Shown here piece by piece: positions 28,329 through 37,485 of a DNA stretch of 38,581 nucleotides. The number at the start of each line of letters is the position of its first letter. The first letter of the stretch is position 1. The position numbers and the translations under genes were made by a program. The stretch comes from Yoonia sp. (GTDB taxonomy: Bacteria > Pseudomonadota > Alphaproteobacteria > Rhodobacterales > Rhodobacteraceae), in the NCBI RefSeq assembly GCF_017854415.1, contig NZ_JAFMHR010000010.1, positions 1-38,581 on the forward strand. Reading direction: 5' to 3'. Below the pieces are notes generated by a model. That model ran no database searches, was not told the DNA's origin, and was given only the letters and a program-made list of their open reading frames with translations.

Positions 28329-29840
28329 TCAGATTTTGCGGGCCAATAACGCTGGATCAACTTGTGTCAGTTTTTGAATGACGGGCCGCATTGGTGGGGC
28401 GATGACAAATCGCACCATCGTCATGCCGCCCGCAATGGGCATTGCGTGGCAGCGCACATGCCGCCCATCCACCAACATCGCGTTTTCTGACCAAGGTTTG
28501 CGTTGGCCTAACCGTTGAATAAAGGTCTGCATTTCGGTCCAAACGGGCGATGCGATGCAGCTATCTTGCCAAACGGAAACCTCGGTTTTGACATCACGGT
28601 GATCCAAAAGGAGTTCGGATTGGGTGGACCAGAGTTTGCTATATGCATTATTGGAAACCACCATCGTCCCCGTTCCTGAAAAGACAGCAATGGCATCGGG
28701 GAGGGTATCAAGAACAGCTTGCCCCGTTTCGATGTCGGACCGAAAGCGACGGGTCAATGAAACCTCTGCGGTGATGTCTTCGAACAAGATCGCAAAGGCC
28801 CCATCGGGGTGCGGGCGGCCAGTGACGCGGTAGGTTTGCCCGTCTGGCAGCGCCCAATTCGCGGTATAAGTGCCGTTTTTTGCACCCGCTTCGACAGCAG
28901 TGAACTCTTCGCGCCAGGAGGTGTAGTTCTTTGGCTCGGGCATCATCCGCAATTCGCGCAAACGGTCCAAGACGGTATCAATTGTCGGGCGTCCACTTAG
29001 GAATGTGACCGGTAGCTTGGTCATATCGTGCAAGGCAGGATTGAATGTCGCCAGCTGACGGCCCTTGTCAAAGATTGCCAACCCGATTGAGAGGTCAGCA
29101 AAGGTTTTGCCGAGCGTTTGAACAAAGTTTCGACGGTCCTGTTCAGCCAGAACAAGCGCCGTGGCGTCGTCTGCGAAGTGCAAAAGGTGCTCATCGCGGG
29201 CCACAGTTGTGACGTCAAACCACTGTTTTATATCGTCCGATCTTGCGACTCTTTGCTGTTTTTGAAGCTTACCGCCCATATCAGTGTCAAGTTTGAGAAA
29301 CGGCACATCAATCTGCTGGTTTGCAAGGTTGTTGTAGGCGGTGTTCGACCACGTGATGTCGCCGTTGTTGTCCTGTTGCCAGACCAGTTGCGGCGAAAAC
29401 TGGCGAATGTCTTGCGTCAATGCCGCGGCACGATGCGTCGCTTGACTGTCGGGCGGGACAAGGGATTCGCGCCCCCCGTACAGTTGAAACCGCATGGTGC
29501 CGTGCAGATTGCTGACATCCAATGCGACTGAATTGTCCAGAATGCTTGTCATTCGACCAGACCAACCCGGGCTTTCGGCAAGGGCAGCGCGGAGCTCGGG
29601 AAAACCGGTTTCAAGCGCACCCACGAGGTCTGAAATTTCTTGTATATCATGACCCAAAACGTCAAATGCGTCCGGTGTTGCGTCCAAGAGCGTGGCGTCA
29701 CGAAACAGTACTATAACTTCTTTTTTGGGCGCCGAACTGCGTCTGGCGCGATGCTTTTTGCCAAAACCAAGTATGATTACAATGGCCCACGCGCCCAACA
29801 TCGCGATCAGCGAAATGCTTGTCAAATCAACGAAGGTCAT
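28329..29840 (-). CDS. Membrane-anchored multi-PAS protein without kinase domain
   Basis: 503 residues from the ATG at 29840 (MTFVDLTSISLIAMLG); the open extension upstream is not convincing. One N-terminal membrane helix (~6-25) precedes three PAS-like segments, with cores near residues 150-175 (WQQDNNGDITWSNTAYNNL), 250-290 (GLAIFDKGRQLATFNPALHD) and 380-405 (AIAVFSGTGTMVVSNNAYS). There is no H-box, ATPase or output domain after them, so it may sense a ligand or redox state and act through partners. It follows regB by 88 bases on the same strand. The gene is often present here in related bacteria; its function is unknown. Confidence 0.75.
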   Translation of the reverse strand: MTFVDLTSISLIAMLGAWAIVIILGFGKKHRARRSSAPKKEVIVLFRDATLLDATPDAFDVLGHDIQEISDLVGALETGFPELRAALAESPGWSGRMTSILDNSVALDVSNLHGTMRFQLYGGRESLVPPDSQATHRAAALTQDIRQFSPQLVWQQDNNGDITWSNTAYNNLANQQIDVPFLKLDTDMGGKLQKQQRVARSDDIKQWFDVTTVARDEHLLHFADDATALVLAEQDRRNFVQTLGKTFADLSIGLAIFDKGRQLATFNPALHDMTKLPVTFLSGRPTIDTVLDRLRELRMMPEPKNYTSWREEFTAVEAGAKNGTYTANWALPDGQTYRVTGRPHPDGAFAILFEDITAEVSLTRRFRSDIETGQAVLDTLPDAIAVFSGTGTMVVSNNAYSKLWSTQSELLLDHRDVKTEVSVWQDSCIASPVWTEMQTFIQRLGQRKPWSENAMLVDGRHVRCHAMPIAGGMTMVRFVIAPPMRPVIQKLTQVDPALLARKI

Positions 29841-29928
29841 CTTTTTTGCAGCCCCATTCTGAACATGGCAAGGGACACAATCGCTGATGAAAGTTAAAGC
29901 GTTGTTAATCTTGGTTCGATATTCCGCG

Positions 29929-31326
29929 CTAGAGGTCGAATTTCTGGTTCTCACCCAAAGGTGCGCTGTTCCAATCAGCGTCGTCTAGCAGTGCATTGCG
30001 TGGCCAAATGACCTCTACAATGGCCCCGCCCGTGGGATGTCCTGTCCAGCTTGCATGGCCGTGCCGCCTACGATTTGAAAACGCGAGTTTCGCGCCTGAA
30101 CGTTCAAGCAGGGTCTTGGCAATGAACAACCCTAGCCCCATTCCTTCGTAACCGGGTCTGTTCGCGACGTCCTCGGAAAGGCGGCGGCGGCGCACGTATG
30201 GATCACCGATGCGGCCAAGCACGGACTGCGGGAAACCATTTCCATCGTCAGAGATCTGCACGGTGATCTGATCCTGCGTCCATGATAAAGCGACGGTCAC
30301 TTCGGACTTTGAGAAATCAACAGCGTTCTGGATCAGGTTACGTAGCCCATGGATAATTTCGGGGCGGCGGCTGATGACGGGTTGGTTCAGGCGGGCACCT
30401 TCGGCCGGGGCGATTTGGAACGCGACAGATTTGCCGCGATGCAAATGTGGTTCTGCCGCCTCGCGGACGACGGCTTCTACTGGTGCTTTGCGTAGCATCA
30501 GGTCATCTTTGCCAGCGCGGCCCATTGACTGGAGAATGTCGCGGCATCTATCCGCTTGCGCGCCAATCAACTGCGCATCTTCCAGCAGTTCTGGGTGGTT
30601 TTCCAATTCCTCCATCAACTCACTGCTGACCAATTTTATTGTGGCCAAAGGCGTGCCAAGTTCGTGCGCCGCCGCCGCGATAACGCCGCCCAGATCAGTC
30701 AATTTTTGCTCGCGCGAAAGTGCATGCTGGGTGGCAAGCAGTGCCTCACCCATAGCGTGCATTTCGGTGGTAACTTGGCGGGCGTAAAGCGACAGAAATA
30801 CAAGACTGATAAGGACTGCGGCCCAAAACCCGAACTGGAACAAGGCGGGAAGCAACAGCACCACGCCGTCAGCATCAGTGATAGGTAAAGAATAGCGACT
30901 GATGGCTGTGGTGATGGTGACTGCCGTTAAGCCCAGAAAGACCGTATTGATAAGGCGTAGAACTGTTGCTGCAATTGTGACCGGTGCAAGAAGAAGCATT
31001 GCAAAGGGATTGTTCAGCCCACCGGTCAGAAACAACAGCAATCCAAGCTGCGCGAGATCAAATACCAGCCATAGTGTGGCTTCGGTTTCAGAGAGGCGCT
31101 TGTTCTCGGGATAAACATAGATTGAAACGAGATTGGCAATCACCGAAACCATGATCACAAGCGTAGCCAGCCCGACCTCCAGCTGCAAATCAAGTACTTG
31201 AACGGCAACAAAGATCGCGGCTATCTGCCCTACAATCGCAAACCAACGCAGCGCAACAAGCGTCCGCATGCGGACCCAATTGCTGCGTTGTTGATCTTTG
31301 AACAGCTGAAAACCAGTGGCAGGCAT
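29929..31326 (-). CDS. regB: Redox-sensing histidine kinase RegB/PrrB (ActS family)
   Basis: 465 residues. Six N-terminal membrane segments (~25-180) contain the GGLNNPF motif (102-108), the ubiquinone-sensing heptapeptide of the family. The H-box is AAAAHELGTPLATIK with phosphorylated H221. C261 in QADRCRDIL corresponds to the redox-active cysteine of RegB. The ATP-binding domain has the N box (RNLIQNAVDFS) and glycine boxes (DDGNGFP, GMGLGLFIAKTLL). RegB phosphorylates RegA when the quinone pool is reduced, and so turns on photosynthesis and other redox genes. It is divergent from regA. Confidence 0.95.
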   Translation of the reverse strand: MPATGFQLFKDQQRSNWVRMRTLVALRWFAIVGQIAAIFVAVQVLDLQLEVGLATLVIMVSVIANLVSIYVYPENKRLSETEATLWLVFDLAQLGLLLFLTGGLNNPFAMLLLAPVTIAATVLRLINTVFLGLTAVTITTAISRYSLPITDADGVVLLLPALFQFGFWAAVLISLVFLSLYARQVTTEMHAMGEALLATQHALSREQKLTDLGGVIAAAAHELGTPLATIKLVSSELMEELENHPELLEDAQLIGAQADRCRDILQSMGRAGKDDLMLRKAPVEAVVREAAEPHLHRGKSVAFQIAPAEGARLNQPVISRRPEIIHGLRNLIQNAVDFSKSEVTVALSWTQDQITVQISDDGNGFPQSVLGRIGDPYVRRRRLSEDVANRPGYEGMGLGLFIAKTLLERSGAKLAFSNRRRHGHASWTGHPTGGAIVEVIWPRNALLDDADWNSAPLGENQKFDL

Positions 31327-31412
31327 GGTTTGTGATCGACCTTTTTAGGTTATGTTTAAGGTATAGCTAAATATCGCGGGATCAATGCAGTGCTTTGCGG
31401 CGGCATTTGTGA

Positions 31413-31432
31413 CCGCACGCCACCGCGTGCGG
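31413..31432. repeat. Inverted repeat between regB and regA, possible RegA site
   Basis: CCGCACG (31413-31419) and CGTGCGG (31426-31432) are perfect 7-bp arms around 6 bases. Just upstream, GCGGC (31397-31401) and GACCGC (31411-31416) form a second GCGG...CCGC arrangement resembling reported RegA/PrrA targets. Autoregulation of regB/regA through these is possible but not certain. Confidence 0.35.
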
Positions 31433-31482
31433 CTAAGTTGACGCATCTTACAAACGGCCTACCTCCTTACACAGGAATAGCA

Positions 31483-32046
31483 ATGGGTCAGAATATGAAT
31501 ATCGAGGCATTGGATCTGGGCGAAGACAAAAGCCTCTTGTTGGTCGATGACGACGACGCATTTTTGCGCCGTCTTGCGAAAGCGATGGAAAAGCGAGGCT
31601 TTGAGGTCGAGATGGCAGAGTCTGTCGCAGCAGGCAAAGCAATCGCGACTGCACGTCCGCCGGCCTATGCGGTAGTAGATTTACGGCTTGAGGACGGAAA
31701 CGGTCTGGACGTTGTGGAAACACTTCGCGCGCGTAGACCCGAAAGCCGGATTGTGGTTCTGACAGGTTATGGCGCGATTGCGACTGCGGTCGCGGCAGTC
31801 AAAATCGGCGCCATTGACTATCTGGCTAAACCTGCTGACGCAAAAGACGTCACTAATGCCCTGCTTGCGCTTAAGGATATGTTGCCGCCGCCGCCAGAAA
31901 ACCCGATGAGCGCGGACCGCGTGCGTTGGGAACACATTCAGCGCGTCTACGAGCTTTGTGATCGCAACGTGTCGGAAACAGCGCGGCGTTTGTCGATGCA
32001 TCGCAGGACATTGCAGCGGATATTGGCAAAGCGCAGCCCGCGTTAG
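31483..32046 (+). CDS. regA: Redox response regulator RegA/PrrA (ActR family)
   Basis: 187 residues from the ATG at 31483, with an AGGA ribosome-binding sequence; an open frame to 31390 is not used. The receiver domain has the acidic pocket VDDDD, phospho-acceptor D66 (AVVDLRLEDGNGLD), T94-type switch region (VLTGYG) and K116 (LAKPAD). A Pro-rich hinge (LPPPPENP) precedes a Fis-like helix-turn-helix ending NVSETARRLSMHRRTLQRILAKR, almost invariant in this family. It activates photosynthesis, carbon and nitrogen genes under low oxygen. The end overlaps the convergent LysR gene by four bases. Confidence 0.96.
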   Translation: MGQNMNIEALDLGEDKSLLLVDDDDAFLRRLAKAMEKRGFEVEMAESVAAGKAIATARPPAYAVVDLRLEDGNGLDVVETLRARRPESRIVVLTGYGAIATAVAAVKIGAIDYLAKPADAKDVTNALLALKDMLPPPPENPMSADRVRWEHIQRVYELCDRNVSETARRLSMHRRTLQRILAKRSPR

Positions 32047-32912
32047 ACGGCTGCCCGCAACCACGCCTTTAAGATTTTGGCGCGCGGGGACAGTACCCCT
32101 TTGGGATGAACGACGAAATAGCCAAGGCCTTCGGGCTGAAGCTGCATCAACGTGACCAGCTTGCCTGACTTGATTTCATCTGCAACCAACGCGCTGGACA
32201 CGACGCTTAGGCATTTGCCCGAGCGTACAGCGGACATCACCATGCCAAAGGTTGCGACTTCGTTGATCGGGCTTTGGTCTAAATCCAGTCCCGATTCCAT
32301 GACCCACCTGCGGGCCTCTTGGTGCACAGTTTCGAATAACCACGGCAAACCGTTGAGGTCAGCAAAGGATGTGACTTTCCGTCCTGCAACCAATTCAGGC
32401 GCCGCGACGACGGTAAAGTCAGCCTTCAAAAGAGGTGTGGCGGTAAGGCCGGACCATTCACCAAGACCATAGCGCACCGCCAAATCAATACCGTCGCGGC
32501 GCAGGTCAAAGACATCGCAACTGGGTAAAATTGATAATGGAATATCGGGGTGCTTTGCCCAGAAATCTGAAAAGCGGGGCATGAGCCAGTTTTCAGCAAA
32601 GCTGGGTGTGACGGAAAGGGCGATGGGGCGGGCTTCTGCGTCTTGGGTGATTTGCTGAATGCCAGCGATAATCTGGGTGAACCCGTCGGTAAGCGCAGTT
32701 GCCAATTGTGTTCCAGGATCAGTTAACACCATACCGCGCCCTTGCCGCGCAAGCAGGCTTGTTTTTAGGTCTGCTTCTAGTGCGCGAACATGCTGGGCAA
32801 TGGCGGCATGCGTCACGTTTAGATCACGTGCTGCAGCCGAAAATGACCCAGCGCGCGCCACCGCCTCAAATGCGCGCAGTGATGACAATGATGGAATAGA
32901 GCGCCAATCCAT
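32043..32912 (-). CDS. LysR-family transcriptional regulator (GcvA-like subgroup)
   Basis: 289 residues. The winged helix-turn-helix lies at ~8-65 (SLSSLRAFEAVARAGSFSAAARDLNVTHAAIAQHVRALE), and a substrate-binding domain follows (residues ~90-289). The GcvA-like pattern LSSLRAFEAVAR is clear. The ligand is unknown. The gene is divergent from a small ORF at 33009, and the space between them has a perfect palindrome, so that ORF is the likely target. A GGAG-type ribosome-binding sequence precedes the ATG. It lies between regA and the photosynthesis cluster. Confidence 0.9.
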   Translation of the reverse strand: MDWRSIPSLSSLRAFEAVARAGSFSAAARDLNVTHAAIAQHVRALEADLKTSLLARQGRGMVLTDPGTQLATALTDGFTQIIAGIQQITQDAEARPIALSVTPSFAENWLMPRFSDFWAKHPDIPLSILPSCDVFDLRRDGIDLAVRYGLGEWSGLTATPLLKADFTVVAAPELVAGRKVTSFADLNGLPWLFETVHQEARRWVMESGLDLDQSPINEVATFGMVMSAVRSGKCLSVVSSALVADEIKSGKLVTLMQLQPEGLGYFVVHPKGVLSPRAKILKAWLRAAV

Positions 32913-32961
32913 ATGATACTCCAGCTTACATGTTGAAAATCATAATGAGTCGCGAGTGGTC

Positions 32962-32976
32962 TATATTGTCAATATA
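32962..32976. promoter_or_regulatory. Palindrome between the LysR gene and the small ORF
   Basis: TATATTG-T-CAATATA is a perfect 15-bp dyad, 50 bases before the LysR start and 33 bases before the small-ORF start. LysR proteins bind short dyads of the T-N11-A kind between divergent genes, so this is a candidate operator. The TATA-rich arms could also be part of a promoter. Confidence 0.45.
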
Positions 32977-33008
32977 CAAACAGCATGATCAGTTTGAAAG
33001 GAAAAGCC

Positions 33009-33173
33009 ATGCTATCATCAATCGCACATGCTATCTTGCCAGCCAACCGCAAAGATCATTGGGACGCGCCCGATTTCTTCAAGCAAACACGTGGCCCCCG
33101 CAACACAAATGATCTCGCGCTCGAAGCGAGACGACGCCACCAAAGTGCAATGCGCGGTGTGGGAATGTGGTAG
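33009..33173 (+). CDS. Small conserved-looking protein, function unknown
   Basis: 54 residues from the ATG at 33009, which has an AAAGGAAAA ribosome-binding sequence at good spacing; an ATG 24 bases upstream has poorer context. The sequence is MLSSIAHAILPANRKDHW then a basic, polar tail rich in Arg (EARRRHQSAMRGVGMW). There is no signal peptide or membrane helix, and no family is recognised. It is divergent from a LysR gene and ends 3 bases before the convergent ppsR, so it fills the gap exactly. It may be the LysR target. Confidence 0.6.
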   Translation: MLSSIAHAILPANRKDHWDAPDFFKQTRGPRNTNDLALEARRRHQSAMRGVGMW

Positions 33174-33176
33174 GAG

Positions 33177-34598
33177 TTAGCTGTCCGTGTCGCGGCTGAG
33201 CAGGTCAAACTTACGCAGCTTCACGTACAGTGACTGCCGCGACAGGCCTAACATTTCGGCAGCAGCTACGCGGTTGTTCATGGTCAGTTCAACCGCGGTT
33301 TCGATACACATCTTTTCAACGACATTTGTCGTCTCAGCGACAATATCTTTCAGCGACGCACTTCCGACCAATTCAACGACAGAGCGCATGCTTTCATCGC
33401 TGGTCGGGTGTGACTTGGGGTGGGAAGCGTCGGCGCGTGCAGCGTCGCGGATCACAAAAGCAAACACTACTTTGGTGCCAGCCATCAGCTTCGTAACCGA
33501 GATATCCACAGGGCGCGGGCTGCCATATTCGCCAGCCAGCTTTGTCGCATAATTGCGCATTTTGCCGGCGCGGCTGGCGTTCTCTGCCATCACCTTAAAA
33601 TCAACGCTGCCGCGCTGCAGATATTCGGAAAAACTGCGGCCCCGCACGTTAATGTCTTGGGCAACGTCAATCATATCAAGAAATGCATCGTTGGCCGAAA
33701 GGACATCGCCGCCATCTGACACAAAGGCTATTGCCTCTGGTCCGTCATGATACAGACCTTGCATGTTGCGGCTTAGGTCATCTTCGCGCGCGTTGCTGTC
33801 GTCGGATGGGACAAGACGGCAAAGCAGGATACGGTCACCCGCCGCCCGAAATAGCGTTGGATAAATACCGATCGTTTTACCTGATCCGCGAATATCAGCC
33901 GAAATTTTCTTTTCAAGCTTGGACATCGCTTGCGAAGCAAGGTTCTCGATGAGATCGCCCCGTTTGCGACCTTCAAAGCAATCAACCAACGGCGACCGCA
34001 GCAGATCGTCGGCGGACCGGCCAAGTAAGGCGACCGCGGCGGCATTCACTTCGGAAATCTCGCCGGTTTGGGTCGATACAAAAACGATCGGCTCGCTTGT
34101 GCTCTCCATCAAAACTCGGAAACGGGTGTCGAATTCGCGCTGGGCCTCGTAGTCACGCTCTAGCGCGAGCTGGGCCTCGACCAATTGTTGCTGCATCTCT
34201 GCAATTGGCTGCAGATCACGGCCAAGCAACAAGATAGCACCATCTGGGCCAATCCGGTGGAAGCTATAGCGCACGGGCGAACCCCAGCGCATATTCTCGT
34301 CCGCATGATTCAATTCAATCGGGCGCACGTTTGGCTTGCCGCCCAAGAACTCGCCGAGGCGGGCATCAAACTTGGGGATGCTTTCTTCGGTCAGGAAATC
34401 GCGAATGTCACTATTTTCCCAGCGCGAAAGCGCCTGAAAAGTAGTATTGCTTGGATTGACTAAGACCGAAAGAACAGTGCCGGTTTCTGAAATCACGACG
34501 CCGACATCGGCAACATGCGCGATGATGTCTCCCAGGATTTCAGGGGCAATCAGCGGGATTGCACCACTATTCCAGTATTTTGCACCACGCGACGTCAT
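33177..34598 (-). CDS. ppsR: Photosynthesis gene repressor PpsR (CrtJ)
   Basis: 473 residues. An N-terminal domain is followed by a glutamine-rich linker (EMQQQLVEAQLALE, ~134-147), two PAS domains (~155-260 and ~285-385) and a Fis-type helix-turn-helix at the C-terminus (AAAEMLGLSRQSLYVKLRKF). C260 and C431 correspond to the two redox cysteines of Rhodobacter PpsR (C251 and C424). The protein represses bch, crt and puc genes by binding TGT-N12-ACA under oxygen. It is read after ppaA with 35 bases between, and the control region upstream of ppaA carries its own target sites. Confidence 0.95.
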   Translation of the reverse strand: MTSRGAKYWNSGAIPLIAPEILGDIIAHVADVGVVISETGTVLSVLVNPSNTTFQALSRWENSDIRDFLTEESIPKFDARLGEFLGGKPNVRPIELNHADENMRWGSPVRYSFHRIGPDGAILLLGRDLQPIAEMQQQLVEAQLALERDYEAQREFDTRFRVLMESTSEPIVFVSTQTGEISEVNAAAVALLGRSADDLLRSPLVDCFEGRKRGDLIENLASQAMSKLEKKISADIRGSGKTIGIYPTLFRAAGDRILLCRLVPSDDSNAREDDLSRNMQGLYHDGPEAIAFVSDGGDVLSANDAFLDMIDVAQDINVRGRSFSEYLQRGSVDFKVMAENASRAGKMRNYATKLAGEYGSPRPVDISVTKLMAGTKVVFAFVIRDAARADASHPKSHPTSDESMRSVVELVGSASLKDIVAETTNVVEKMCIETAVELTMNNRVAAAEMLGLSRQSLYVKLRKFDLLSRDTDS

Positions 34599-34633
34599 AG
34601 CGAGTCCGCCTTAAAAGAGGCCATCTTCATTGC

Positions 34634-35431
34634 TTAGGCCCTTTTCTTGGCGCGACTATCGTCTTGCGTGCCGTCGCAAAGGCCGCAAAGCCGTAGGGCT
34701 TCTTCTGGGATGCTCGTGGCAAAGTCTGCCCCAGTGAGTGCCGTGATGGTTTCGATGGGTTCGACCTCTAAAATTGTGCCACCTATTACAACAGGCAGGG
34801 GCGTCAGCGTCGCGGTTTTCACGGCCTCGACCAACCTACGCAGCGATTCAAGCGTCTCACCGCGCGACGACGATAGGAAGACGCAGTCGTAATGCGCGCT
34901 TTCAACATGATTGGCAACATCTTGCGGCTTGCCACCCAAGACCAGCTTCACGGACAGCCCTTTTCTGCGAAGTTGCCCCCCTAAAACCAGTGCACCAAGG
35001 GTATGATACACTTCTTGGGGGACGACCAAGAGGATCGAAGCGGCTGCGGTTTTTCCGGTTCTTTCGCCAGACCAGTCCGGCCCTAGCGAGCGCAGCATTG
35101 ATTGTAGCCTTGCAGACCCAATGGTCACAGTTGCAAAGCTAAGTTCATCACTGCACCACTGATCACCCAATTTTCGCGCGACCTCTGGAATATAGAAATC
35201 GGCGAGATCGACAGCGGTGACGCCATTCGCGATCAAATCATGGACAACCTGTTTGGCCGTTTCCGGATCGCGGCCAAGGACGGCATTGTGCAAGGCTGAC
35301 AGAACCGTAACGTCAAGATAATCAGGCGTATCGCGCACCAAAACCGCGGCCATTTGCTGTGCCACGTTGGTCGCCCGGGAGGTATCCGCGACGTGATGTT
35401 CGAGGGACTCTGACGTCCGATGATCGTCCAT
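34634..35431 (-). CDS. ppaA: PpsR antirepressor PpaA/AerR (cobalamin-binding SCHIC-type)
   Basis: 265 residues from the ATG at 35431, chosen because an AAGGA ribosome-binding sequence precedes it; a TTG at 35464 has none. The helical half (LADFYIPEVARKLGDQWCSDELSFATVTIGSARLQ) is diagnostic of AerR/PpaA. The C-terminal Rossmann-like B12 domain has a histidine in QEVYHTLGAL (H143) at the position of the cobalamin ligand of AerR, and later VIGGT. The family relays light (and possibly oxygen) to PpsR through B12. It is the first gene of a ppaA-ppsR unit divergent from bchF. Confidence 0.93.
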   Translation of the reverse strand: MDDHRTSESLEHHVADTSRATNVAQQMAAVLVRDTPDYLDVTVLSALHNAVLGRDPETAKQVVHDLIANGVTAVDLADFYIPEVARKLGDQWCSDELSFATVTIGSARLQSMLRSLGPDWSGERTGKTAAASILLVVPQEVYHTLGALVLGGQLRRKGLSVKLVLGGKPQDVANHVESAHYDCVFLSSSRGETLESLRRLVEAVKTATLTPLPVVIGGTILEVEPIETITALTGADFATSIPEEALRLCGLCDGTQDDSRAKKRA

Positions 35432-35486
35432 TTGCTTGTCCTTGGGCTGAACCAATACTCTCAAGCGGTTTGTCCGGCATTATCTC

Positions 35487-35515
35487 ATTGTCTGACGTGC
35501 GCGCCGGAATGTCAA
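35487..35515 (-). promoter_or_regulatory. Candidate sigma-70 promoter of ppaA-ppsR
   Basis: On the minus strand a perfect TTGACA (35510-35515) is followed after 17 bases by GACAAT (35487-35492, 4 of 6 matches). The -35 box lies inside a TGT-N12-ACA palindrome, so PpsR binding would block it. Confidence 0.55.
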
Positions 35516-35527
35516 ATCAGATAGACA
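35510..35527. promoter_or_regulatory. PpsR operator 1, at the ppaA promoter
   Basis: TGTCAAATCAGATAGACA fits the PpsR/CrtJ consensus TGTC-N10-GACA exactly. It is 79 bases before the ppaA start and shares bases with its -35 box, indicating autorepression of ppaA-ppsR. Confidence 0.8.
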
Positions 35528-35632
35528 CATAAAGCGGTCACGTTTTTCAAAAAGAAACAAAAAGCTATAAAAAACGGGAAACTATGACTCAAAGGGCTGC
35601 CCCCTAAGAGCGGCGGTTTGTCGCGCCAAAAG

Positions 35633-35650
35633 TGTAAGTTAAAGTTGACA
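35633..35650. promoter_or_regulatory. PpsR operator 2, at the bchF promoter
   Basis: TGTAAGTTAAAGTTGACA fits TGT-N12-ACA, with the right half GACA perfect. The right half-site is also the last part of the TTGACA -35 box for bchF. Confidence 0.75.
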
Positions 35651-35674
35651 CATCCCCAAAGCGTCACTTAATCT
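35645..35674 (+). promoter_or_regulatory. Candidate sigma-70 promoter of bchFNB
   Basis: A perfect TTGACA (35645-35650) lies ahead of a weak -10: TAATCT at 35669-35674 with 18-bp spacing, or TTAATC at 35668-35673 with 17. The weak -10 fits a promoter needing an activator such as RegA, but that is inference. Confidence 0.5.
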
Positions 35675-35679
35675 GGACA
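35662..35679. promoter_or_regulatory. Degenerate PpsR operator 3
   Basis: CGTCACTTAATCTGGACA matches TGTC-N10-GACA except for the first base. It covers the bchF -10 region and lies 8 bp from the next palindrome, the same gap as between paired CrtJ sites at Rhodobacter bchC. Confidence 0.4.
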
Positions 35680-35687
35680 CAAGAAGC

Positions 35688-35704
35688 TGTCAGGGAATAC
35701 TTAC

Positions 35705-35705
<1 letters not shown>
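35688..35705. promoter_or_regulatory. PpsR operator 4, reaching the bchF start codon
   Basis: TGTCAGGGAATACTTACA fits TGT-N12-ACA. Its last base is the A of the bchF ATG, and it contains the GGGA likely used as ribosome-binding site. Confidence 0.6.
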
Positions 35706-37484
<1,779 letters not shown>

Positions 37485-37485
<1 letters not shown>

